Below are positions 17,596-26,547 of a stretch of 43,995 nucleotides of DNA, piece after piece; position 1 is the stretch's first letter, and each line of letters opens with the position of its first letter. The notes under the pieces were generated by a model, which had not been told where the DNA came from, did no database searches, and worked only from the letters and a program-made list of their open reading frames with translations. Source of the stretch: Okeania sp. SIO3I5 (GTDB taxonomy: Bacteria; Cyanobacteriota; Cyanobacteriia; Cyanobacteriales; Microcoleaceae); assembly GCF_010672085.1 (NCBI RefSeq), contig NZ_JAAHHT010000029.1, forward strand, positions 42,722-86,716, read 5' to 3'. The position numbers and the translations under genes were made by a program.

Positions 17596-18876
17596 ATGTC
17601 CAATTCAACCAATTATGTATTCGTACTAGACGCCAAGAAAAAACCCCTAGCACCGTGCCAACCAGCCATGGCGAGGTCATTGTTAAAAGCTGGCAAAGCC
17701 AAAGTTTTTAAGCGCTACCCATTCACAATAATTCTGAATAAATTGGTAGACGAAGAAAATCAGGGCTTGCAATTAAAAATTGACCCTGGTTCTAAACAAA
17801 CAGGCTTTGCAATGGTCACCCAAAGTGAAGAAGTTATCTTTGCAATGGTTCTAATCCATCGTGGCCAGCAAATTAAAAATGCGCTGCTGCGACGGCGAAC
17901 TCTTCGCCGAACTCGTCGTCACCGAAAAACTCGCTACCGTAAGTGCAGATTTCTCAACCGCAAACGAAAAAAAGGATGGCTGCCACCAAGTTTGAGGCAT
18001 CGGGTTTTGACTGTAGAAACCTGGGTTAATAGACTGTCTCAACTAAGTCCGGTAAGTAGTTTGGCTATAGAATTAGTCAAGTTTGACACCCAGAAAATAC
18101 AGAATCCTGAAATTTCAGGGGTTGAGTATCAACAAGGTGAACTATTTGGTTATGATGTCCGGGAGTATCTATTAGAGAAGTGGGGTCGCTCATGTGCTTA
18201 TTGTGGGGCAACAGATACGCCTTTAGAAGTTGAACATATCATTCCACGCTCAAAGGGTGGTAGTAATCGGGTGTCTAACTTAGCCATAGCTTGCCATCAA
18301 TGCAACCAAAATAAGGGTGCGATTGATATTCGGGAATTTCTTAAAGATCAACCGTCTGTACTAACTCACGTTCTTAAAGTTGCCAAAACGCCTTTAAAAG
18401 ATGCTGCTGCGGTTAACTCAACTCGCACATCTATTTTTGAAACCTTAAAAGTAAAAGGTTTGCCTGTGGTTACTGGTAGTGGTGCGGGTACTAAATATAA
18501 CCGTCGTCGATTGAATTTGCCAAAGGAACACTGGATAGATGCTGCTTGTATTGGTGAAGTTGAAAAGTTAACAATACTTACTAATCAACCCCTAGTCGTC
18601 ACAGCAATGGGACATGGCTGTCGACAAATGGTTCAAATGGATAAATACGGTTTTCCGAGGAAAGGTTACAAGGCCAAAAAACCTGTACCAGGCTGGAAAA
18701 CTGGGGATATTATCAATGTGGTCAAAGGCAGAAATGCTGGGTTAAAAGGAGTCAGGATTAAAACGGTGAGAAGCAAAGGCAACTTTGATATCCGACATGG
18801 GGATAAAATTTTGTCTGTATCTCGAAACCATATCCAACCTGTTCATAGACGAGATGGATACAATTACTCGTTTTAA
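17596..18876 (+). CDS. iscB: IscB RNA-guided HNH/RuvC nuclease
   Basis: A 426-residue protein of the family ancestral to Cas9. Domains in order: N-terminal PLMP-like domain (about 6-48, KPLAPCQPAMARSLLKAGKA with FKRYPFTI); RuvC-I KIDPGSKQTGF (Asp63); arginine-rich bridge helix LRRRTLRRTRRHRKTRYRK (98-116); RuvC-II LAIELVKFD (Glu159); HNH domain with CAYC (200-203), EVEHI (His214), SNLAIACHQCN and NKG (228-241); RuvC-III KEHWIDAACIG (His312, Asp315); and a C-terminal beta-rich PGWKTGDIINVVKGR domain (365-420). All catalytic residues appear present and there is no frameshift, so the nuclease is probably functional. It is preceded by its omega-RNA and separates tatA from pth, with its stop 36 bp before pth. 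No TnpA transposase is in the window, so mobility would need help in trans. Confidence 0.95.
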   Translation: MSNSTNYVFVLDAKKKPLAPCQPAMARSLLKAGKAKVFKRYPFTIILNKLVDEENQGLQLKIDPGSKQTGFAMVTQSEEVIFAMVLIHRGQQIKNALLRRRTLRRTRRHRKTRYRKCRFLNRKRKKGWLPPSLRHRVLTVETWVNRLSQLSPVSSLAIELVKFDTQKIQNPEISGVEYQQGELFGYDVREYLLEKWGRSCAYCGATDTPLEVEHIIPRSKGGSNRVSNLAIACHQCNQNKGAIDIREFLKDQPSVLTHVLKVAKTPLKDAAAVNSTRTSIFETLKVKGLPVVTGSGAGTKYNRRRLNLPKEHWIDAACIGEVEKLTILTNQPLVVTAMGHGCRQMVQMDKYGFPRKGYKAKKPVPGWKTGDIINVVKGRNAGLKGVRIKTVRSKGNFDIRHGDKILSVSRNHIQPVHRRDGYNYSF

Positions 18877-18912
18877 GTATATTTTTTCTAAGAGGTTGCG
18901 CCAGGAGCAAAC

Positions 18913-19530
18913 ATGGTGATTCCTAAATTAATTGTAGGTTTGGGAAATCCAGAGCCAAAATATAATCAAACTAGGCATAATATAGGATTTGCTGGAATAG
19001 ATACTTTAGCTAATAACTGGCAGGTTTCTTTATCTGAAAATCGTAAGTTTAAAGCGGAATTTGGAGAAAGTAGAGGAGTAAAAGCAGACAAAATTTACTT
19101 GCTTAAACCCTTAACTTATATGAATAAATCGGGAGAAGCAATTCGTGCAGTCGTAGATTGGTATAAATTACCACCTTCTTCCGTGCTGATAATATATGAT
19201 GATATGGATTTACCAATGGGACGACTGCGGTTACGGTTATCTGGATCGGCAGGTGGCCATAATGGCATGAAGTCGGCGATCGCTCATTTGGGAACCCAAG
19301 AGTTTCCTCGTTTGCGAATAGGTATTGGTAAACCCAAAAATGTTACTGCTGAAAGTGGAGACCCAAAAACTATTAGTCATGTTTTAGGAAAGTTTAGTCC
19401 CACAGAAAGCAAATTGATGACTCAAATGCTGGATCTAGTTGTAGAAACAGTAGAACTTTCTCTGAAACAAGGAATTGAAAAAGCGATGAGTCTCTATAAC
19501 AGTAAAACTATCATTTTACCAGAAGATTAA
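18913..19530 (+). CDS. pth: Peptidyl-tRNA hydrolase
   Basis: A 205-residue protein that releases peptides from stalled peptidyl-tRNA so the tRNA can be reused. Recognised by LIVGLGNPEPKYNQTRHNIG with catalytic His22, KPLTYMNKSGEA (65-76), IIYDDMDLPMGRLRLR (Asp96/97) and SAGGHNGMKSAIAHLGTQEF (about 112-131). The length is normal. The ATG at 18913 has aggag 5 bases upstream. The IscB element sits directly in front, so pth may rely on readthrough from iscB or on a promoter inside the element. A family of unknown function follows 99 bp downstream. Confidence 0.97.
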   Translation: MVIPKLIVGLGNPEPKYNQTRHNIGFAGIDTLANNWQVSLSENRKFKAEFGESRGVKADKIYLLKPLTYMNKSGEAIRAVVDWYKLPPSSVLIIYDDMDLPMGRLRLRLSGSAGGHNGMKSAIAHLGTQEFPRLRIGIGKPKNVTAESGDPKTISHVLGKFSPTESKLMTQMLDLVVETVELSLKQGIEKAMSLYNSKTIILPED

Positions 19531-19629
19531 TTGACCATTTAAAAATTATTTTCAAGACTTTTGATCAAGAGTTTGAGAAATGATTTTTGAGTGAGTGAAA
19601 GAGTGACTTTATAACTATTAATACTATTA

Positions 19630-19896
19630 ATGAGTTCTAAGGGTCTACCAGAAACTACTGCTTACATTAGAGTAACTCGCCACTCTTGGCAAAGAGGCAC
19701 TATCGAGGGAGAGGTGAGTGCTGGTCCTTTTGGTTGGCATTTTAAATGGTATTTTAGAAAGGGAAAAACTCTTTCTATTCAACCTTCTCAAGGACGTGCC
19801 CTAATTCAAGAACCTTTGGGTAGGTTTCTAGAAAAATGGGATTATCAACTAGAACCTGGTGGAGATTACTCTTTTACTATTAAGGCTAAATTTTAG
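19630..19896 (+). CDS. Conserved cyanobacterial protein (DUF3146-like)
   Basis: An 88-residue protein, MSSKGLPETTAYIRVTRHSW, then QRGTIEGEVSAGPFGWHFKW and YFRKGKTLSIQPSQGRALIQ, ending with LEPGGDYSFTIKAKF. It is rich in aromatic residues and predicted beta strands, with no membrane segment or signal. The sequence fits the small cyanobacterial family I remember as DUF3146, whose function is unknown. It lies 99 bp after pth on the same strand and is followed by a 1-kb tandem repeat array, so it may be the last gene of the pth transcript. Confidence 0.75.
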   Translation: MSSKGLPETTAYIRVTRHSWQRGTIEGEVSAGPFGWHFKWYFRKGKTLSIQPSQGRALIQEPLGRFLEKWDYQLEPGGDYSFTIKAKF

Positions 19897-19982
19897 TAAC
19901 AATTAAGTCTTAATTTTTAACTAAATCCACGAGAAGCGCCACTCCATAAAGTCTGTTTTCCGTTTATGGATTTTAGTGGGAT

Positions 19983-20975
19983 AAAAGTTAGATTAAGTCT
20001 AGCACTATAGTTTGTAATTACTATATTATAATGATGCTTTTACTGAAGCTAAAGATTACTAATTCTAGGTAGTTAGTATTTAATTTAGTTAGAAAGGAGT
20101 AAAAGTTAGATTAAGTCTAACAGTATAGTTTGTAATTACTATATATGATATTTTTGCTAAAGTTAGAGATGAGGAAATCCTTGGTAGTTCTCTAAAATAT
20201 ATATGAGTAAGAAAGGAGTAAAAGTTAGATTAAGTCTAGCACTATAGTTTGTAATTACTATTTATGATGATGCTTTTTCAGAAGCTAAGGATTACCAGTT
20301 CTAGGTAGTTAGTATTTAATTTAGTTAGAAAGGACTAAAAGTTAGATTAAGTCTAGCACTATAGTTTGTAATTACTATTTATGATGATGCTTTTTCAGAA
20401 GCTATTATTTACCAATTCTAGGTAGTTAGTATTTAATTTAGTTAGAAAGGAGTAAAAGTTAGATTAAGTCTAGCACTATAGTTTGTAATTACTATTTATG
20501 ATGATGCTTTTTCAGAAGCTATTATTTACCAATTCTAGGTAGTTAGTATTTAATTTAGTTAGAAAGGACTAAAAGTTAGATTAAGTCTAGCACTATAGTT
20601 TGTAATTACTATTTATGATGATGCTTTTTCAGAAGCTAAAGATTACCAATTCTAGGTAGTTAGTATTTAATTTAGTTAGAAAGGACTAAAAGTTAGATTA
20701 AGTCTAGCACTATAGTTTGTAATTACTATTTATGATGATGCTTTTTCAGAAGCTAAAGATTACCAATTCTAGGTAGTTAGTATTTAATTTAGTTAGAAAG
20801 GACTAAAAGTTAGATTAAGTCTAGCACTATAGTTTGTAATTACTATTTATGATGATACTTTTTCAGAAGCTAAAGATTACCAATTCTAGGTAGTTAGTAT
20901 TTAATTTAGTTAGAAAGGACTAAAAGTTAGATTAAGTCTAGCACTATAGTTTGTAATTACTATCTATATTATGAT
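19983..20975 (+). repeat. 117-bp tandem repeat array, nine copies
   Basis: aaaagttagattaagtctag starts at 19983, 20101, 20220, 20337, 20454, 20571, 20688, 20805 and 20922. Spacings are 118, 119 and then 117 bp six times. Units also share actatagtttgtaattacta, gatgatgctttttcagaagc and ttctaggtagttagtattta. The third unit is the most divergent and the last is cut short at about 20970. Stops occur in all frames, so the array is non-coding. It occupies most of the space upstream of pyrG. Confidence 0.95.
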
Positions 20976-21098
20976 AATACATTTGCCAAGAGGCCAAAAT
21001 ACTTTTTGCTATACCCAACGGTAGCCTACAGCAAAAGCATGGGTAGTAAAATTTAGTGGAGCTAATCTACAGTTTACAACTTCCTTCTTCCTTATTAA

Positions 21099-22817
<1,719 letters not shown>

Positions 22818-22977
22818 TTATGATAATTATGAAAGATTAGAGAGCAAATTTGATGGTTTATGAAATACAGTAGCAGTATATTTTTAAATAGTTTTTGAAG
22901 TATGGAGTTAAGGTTTGATTCTTGTTGAGCAAATCTACTAGAATCAGTATACAAAACTTACATGGAATAGGCTTTTA

Positions 22978-23126
22978 TTAATGGATAATGGATAATTACT
23001 TCTCCCTAAAAGGGAGAGGATTAACTAAAAGGCAAAGATTTATTTTTTTTTCCTTTCTTTATTGGGGAGACTTTAAACCTGAATTATCTAATTATTTAAT
23101 TGTTTAATTATTAATTATTTCGGTAA
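22978..23126 (-). repeat. Family B hairpin element (minus orientation)
   Basis: It starts attaatggataatggataatt and ctccctaaaagggagagg, with tttattggggagactttaaa and cctgaattatctaattattt, ending in taattatttcggtaag. On the minus strand this matches 9375-9576 with most of the interior missing. Confidence 0.8.
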
Positions 23127-23435
23127 GAGTTGTTAGGAAAGATTCTTGATTTGAACTTGATTTATTGTTTGTTATTAAGTTTAATAGCCTGAAGTTGAGT
23201 ACGATTAATTACCTGAGTATAGCGTTAAGCACTGTCAGATTTTATAATATTGGTGAATGATATTTACTCTCGAGCAAACTTTTAGTAGTGCTGGAACTAT
23301 CTGATTAAAGAATAAATCTTTTTCATTGGGTAGTTGCTGATAAGATCGAGGGTAGATGAATAATGTTGATCGGACTTTTAGGGTAACTTGCAGGAAGTGG
23401 GTATATGCAAGAAATCAAAGCTTTGAGGGGGTCGT
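23127..23435. other. Intergenic DNA before hypothetical gene
   Basis: AT-rich with no reading frame or repeat recognised. The run tttgagggggtc (about 23422-23433) immediately before the downstream GTG start could serve as a ribosome binding site. Confidence 0.35.
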
Positions 23436-23864
23436 GTGGCCTACTGGGTTAAAATAAATTATGAAAGAAGCATATACTTGATCGACCTTGACAGTATTAC
23501 TGCTTTTTCTTGTCAACCAGATAAGCGCATAACTTTTTGGTTGCCAAATAGCAGTCAGCCAATTATATTGAGTAAGCAAAATAGCGAACATGACTATTAT
23601 TTAGTTCTAGGATATATTAAAAAAAAGATTGAAATAGGCTATAAAATTTATAATGAATGCTGGGTAAAAATTATTTATGACCGCCATGAATGGTTGATCA
23701 ATTTAAGTTGTATTACTACATTTGCTTGGGAAGCTAATGGTAGGATAACTTTCTGGCTACCAGATAGTACAAAAGATATTATTATTAACCCTAATAGTAA
23801 CCCGGAAGCTTATGAAAAAGTTTTGGAATTTATCAACAAAGTAACTGGGAATTCTTTACCTTAA
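23436..23864 (+). CDS. Hypothetical protein with two internal repeats
   Basis: A 142-residue protein from a GTG start preceded by gaggggg. It consists of two homologous halves: residues 3-65 (YWVKINYERSIYLIDLDSIT, then RITFWLPNSSQPIIL) and 74-137 (CWVKIIYDRHEWLINLSCIT, then RITFWLPDSTKDIII). Each half looks like a small beta domain followed by a helix. No signal peptide, membrane helix or catalytic motif is visible. I do not recognise the family. It stands alone between a repeat element and an IS-like element. It may be a small binding protein that arose by duplication. Confidence 0.7.
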   Translation: MAYWVKINYERSIYLIDLDSITAFSCQPDKRITFWLPNSSQPIILSKQNSEHDYYLVLGYIKKKIEIGYKIYNECWVKIIYDRHEWLINLSCITTFAWEANGRITFWLPDSTKDIIINPNSNPEAYEKVLEFINKVTGNSLP

Positions 23865-23865
23865 T

Positions 23866-24102
23866 AATTAGGGTTTGCTGAAAAAGTCTTCTTGCTGTTT
23901 CTAGTAGTCAGTAGCCAGTAGAAATGGTAGATTGAGAGAATCTAATTGGAACAATTATTTCTCAAAACTTCCCGTTTTATCTTCTATTCATCCTTGCTTT
24001 TTGCAGCTCACGAGAGCAAAAAACTGGCACTTTTTTTACACAGATAATGGCTCAAATGTTTAGTCGATCAGCTTTTTATATTTATTCAGGAAGCCCTAAT
24101 TA
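23866..24102. mobile_element. Short IS-derived element with terminal inverted repeats
   Basis: The left end ttagggtttgctgaaaaagt pairs with the right end attcaggaagccctaa, giving imperfect inverted ends of the TTAGGGYTTSCTGAA type seen in several cyanobacterial IS families. ttaat occurs on both sides (23861 and 24100) and may be a target duplication. The 235-bp interior has no transposase, only gcagctcacgagagcaaaaa and ggcactttttttacacagat. It is probably a MITE or a deleted insertion sequence. Confidence 0.6.
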
Positions 24103-24366
24103 ATATAATAATTTAAGGCTCAAAGCCGATCTTTTCTTTTAAGTTGGAAAAGAAGAAAAAATTTTCCTTTTACTTAATCCTTTTATTTTTAATAAAAAGT
24201 AATTGTTTATTCTTTAATTTTTTTGATTCAAGATTTATTTCTGGCTATGATGTTATTTATAACAATCTTTTTTGCAAATAGTGTTAGTTATTATTAAACA
24301 TTCCCTACTACCGCCTACTATTACCTATTCTCTGATCCTAGAAAACCTCAAATAGAAAATCTCAAA
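24103..24366. other. Intergenic DNA downstream of ROK kinase gene
   Basis: It contains a degenerate family B-like segment (aaggctcaaagccgatcttt, about 24115-24135) and AT-rich DNA. No gene was found. Confidence 0.35.
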
Positions 24367-25278
24367 TCATCGATCTGAAAATTTAGTCCAAGCTAATTTA
24401 GCAGCTCCCACAATACCAGCTTGATTACCTAATTTAGCAGTTAATAATTGCAAACTTGAGCGAGAACTAAAAAGAACTCGTCGCTCAATTTCTGCCTTCG
24501 TTGTAGGTAAAAAAAGTTCTGAGGCGGCACTTATTCCACCACCAATAATTACTGCTTCTGGAGTTAAAATATAAATTAAACTTGCTAATCCTGCTCCTAA
24601 AAGTCGTCCGTAATTTTGCCAAAATTCTAGGGCAAACTTATCTCCAGCTAAAGCTAAATTTGCTAATTCTAAAGGTTCTTTTCCTGTCTCTCGACGAACC
24701 GCTTGAACAGAAACATATTGTTCCAAAGAACCATTATTACCACTATTACATTTAGGTCCATCAGGGTTCAAAGTTATTAACCCTAACTCTCCAGCAGTAC
24801 CTTGATGACCCACAAATAATTTGCTATCTAAAATAATAGCTCCTCCGACACCGGTACCCAGGGTAAGCATAATCATATTTTTAAACTGACTACCTGCTCC
24901 TACCCAAGCTTCTCCTAAACCAGCACAGTTAGCATCATTAGCTATAACTACTGGTAAACCTGTCTTTTCCTCCAAAGATTCTGCGAGAGGAACCTCTTGC
25001 CAGTCTGACAAATTTATTGCTATCCTAGATATTCTACCTTCCGCATCAACAGGACCTGGTACTCCAATACCTATTCCTTGGATAGTTCCTAAGTTGTCTG
25101 TTTGAGATTCTTTTCTCAGAATAGATATTGTTTCTTCTATTACTTCAATAACTGCTTTGGGGGTAGCAGGTTGAGGAGTTGGTAAAGTCAAAGATTTATG
25201 GCATATTCCATCTCTACTAAAGCACCCCATCTTAATAGCTGTTCCCCCTATATCTATACCTATTACCAAAGAGTTCAT
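24367..25278 (-). CDS. ROK-family sugar kinase (glucokinase-like)
   Basis: A 303-residue protein with an N-terminal phosphate loop VIGIDIGGTAIKMG (5-18), catalytic VIANDANCAGLGEAW (111-125, the catalytic Asp in NDAN), the LTLGTGVGGAII loop (about 138-149), the ROK signature GHQGTAGELGLITLNPDG, and IIGGGIS near 245. It is likely an ATP-dependent glucokinase or related hexokinase. In most ROK proteins the segment after GELG binds zinc through a CxCGxxGC motif. Here it reads CNSGNNGSLEQ, so two of three cysteines are serine and zinc binding is doubtful. It lies 16 bp after the small gene at 25295 and is probably cotranscribed with it. Confidence 0.9.
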   Translation of the reverse strand: MNSLVIGIDIGGTAIKMGCFSRDGICHKSLTLPTPQPATPKAVIEVIEETISILRKESQTDNLGTIQGIGIGVPGPVDAEGRISRIAINLSDWQEVPLAESLEEKTGLPVVIANDANCAGLGEAWVGAGSQFKNMIMLTLGTGVGGAIILDSKLFVGHQGTAGELGLITLNPDGPKCNSGNNGSLEQYVSVQAVRRETGKEPLELANLALAGDKFALEFWQNYGRLLGAGLASLIYILTPEAVIIGGGISAASELFLPTTKAEIERRVLFSSRSSLQLLTAKLGNQAGIVGAAKLAWTKFSDR

Positions 25279-25294
25279 TTAAAATCTTTCAACA

Positions 25295-25537
25295 CTAGAA
25301 ACTAGAATTAAATATAGGTTCAACCCGAATTGCAATTATAGCTGAAGGGCGAACTACCATATATTCTCCTTGAATAGTTTTAATAGGTACATTCACAAAC
25401 TCTTGAGAGTCATGCTTTGGAACTACAACGCCACTGTACCAGGTTTGAAAATCTTTAAGAGTAACAAAACGTACTTCTTCACGAGCGCCACCTTCTAATA
25501 ATAGGTGTATAGCAAATTCATCAGGGTTTCTTGGCAT
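25295..25537 (-). CDS. Small conserved cyanobacterial protein
   Basis: An 80-residue protein, MPRNPDEFAIHLLLEGGARE, then EVRFVTLKDFQTWYSGVVVP and KTIQGEYMVVRPSAIIAIRV. Mainly predicted beta strands, soluble. I recognise this as a type of small protein conserved in cyanobacteria but know no function. It is directly upstream of the ROK kinase gene with a 16-bp gap, so the two probably form one transcript. The ttatcagttatcagtacctt repeat end lies about 20 bp before its start. Confidence 0.7.
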   Translation of the reverse strand: MPRNPDEFAIHLLLEGGAREEVRFVTLKDFQTWYSGVVVPKHDSQEFVNVPIKTIQGEYMVVRPSAIIAIRVEPIFNSSF

Positions 25538-25690
25538 ATCTTTTATCTTTATATCAGTTATCAGTTATCAGTTATCAGTACCTTCTACTGAAATTTGTTA
25601 TTTTCATCTTAATTTGATCGAGAAAGAATTCAGAAGTCAGAATTCAGAGAAAAAACTATAGTTGTAGATTCTATCAAAGATTGAATATTA

Positions 25691-25808
25691 TTACCAAAAA
25701 AAAAGTCTAAAGTCTCCCATTGGATAGGGGATAAAAAAAGAAAATATTCCTGATGTCAAGCTTCTGGGTGAGCGCCAGAGGTACTGATAACTGTTAACTG
25801 AAATGACC
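25691..25808 (+). repeat. Family B hairpin element (plus orientation)
   Basis: It begins ttaccaaaaaaaaagtctaa, with agtctcccattggataggg and gataaaaaaagaaaatattc. It ends ccagaggtactgataactg, then ttaactgaaatgacc. It is the inverse of the elements at 13694 and 37013. A further isolated right-end sequence (tcagttatcagttatcag) lies at 25554-25582. Confidence 0.75.
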
Positions 25809-25833
25809 CAATCAGCAATGCTCAATAGCTAGT

Positions 25834-26025
25834 TTAGTTTATAAAAAATGGCGCAATCAAACCAATAAGTCCTAGTATTAGATAAAATAATCGTGCCCCC
25901 TTTCTGCCAAATAAACTTACGATAAATCTGGCTTTACGCATTCCATAAAACCATTCCCAATTAAAGATTGCAGCACAAATTAAGTAAATACCTATTACAA
26001 ACAGTAAGATTTGTGAACCATTCAT
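25834..26025 (-). CDS. Small two-helix membrane protein, Imm17-like
   Basis: A 63-residue protein, MNGSQILLFVIGIYLICAAI, then FNWEWFYGMRKARFIVSLFG and RKGARLFYLILGLIGLIAPF. Two membrane helices flank an NWEWF-x-ARF-x-LFGRKGAR loop, the pattern I associate with the Imm17 family of small membrane proteins. The Imm17 name comes from contact-dependent toxin immunity, but stand-alone members are common and their function is unclear. No toxin gene is near. The assignment is from memory of the motif. Confidence 0.65.
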   Translation of the reverse strand: MNGSQILLFVIGIYLICAAIFNWEWFYGMRKARFIVSLFGRKGARLFYLILGLIGLIAPFFIN

Positions 26026-26153
26026 CTTTTTATTTACCTATGTTTCTATAATTCAAAAAACCTAACTAGATTTTATATTGCTTGTATAACTTTTAAATTT
26101 TATTTTTAAATTTTTTAAATAGATATTTAGAAATCATCTTCCCGAAGATTATA

Positions 26154-26347
26154 GTAAGCATTCAGGTATTAGCAGTCAGCTTTTTCTATATCGTTATGCA
26201 CAAATAGCTTTTTAATTAATGAGAAATATTAGCTAATCTGCATTTAAGAGTAACTTGGAATTTTTACTTAATCTGTCAATCCTACTTCCTATTTCAAAGC
26301 TAATAAATTAATAGCTGACATTTAAAAGCTGACTACTGTTTACTTAC
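26154..26347 (+). repeat. Family A inverted-repeat element, copy 5
   Basis: It begins gtaagcattcaggtattagc, then agtcagctttttctatatcg. Internal similarity to copy 3 includes tttttaattaatgag. The right end, aaaagctgactactgtttac, is degenerate. A further gctgatggctgacacctaaa end-like piece lies at 26417-26436. It sits between the Imm17-like gene and carB. Confidence 0.65.
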
Positions 26348-26547
26348 CAAATCAAAGATTATCTATCAGTTTTGCTGCAAATTTAAAATTGGAAATAACC
26401 TAGCATTCTAAAGTAATGGCTGATGGCTGACACCTAAATGGTTTTAACAATCAAATATAAAATTGGTCTGTATATACTAACACAGCCATTATACTAACCC
26501 TTAAAATACTTTGGATTAAGTCTTAATTCTGAAGTAAAAATAAGTCT

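Larger units (their letters stand above)
17360..18905 (+). mobile_element. IscB (IS200/IS605-like) element without transposase
   Basis: The unit is a possible left-end hairpin at 17362-17412, omega-RNA, and iscB. It lies between tatA and pth, genes that are close neighbours in many cyanobacteria. The right boundary must fall within the 36 bp between the iscB stop and pth, a region that also contains the pth ribosome binding site. The exact ends are inferred and no target duplication is expected for this type. Confidence 0.55.
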
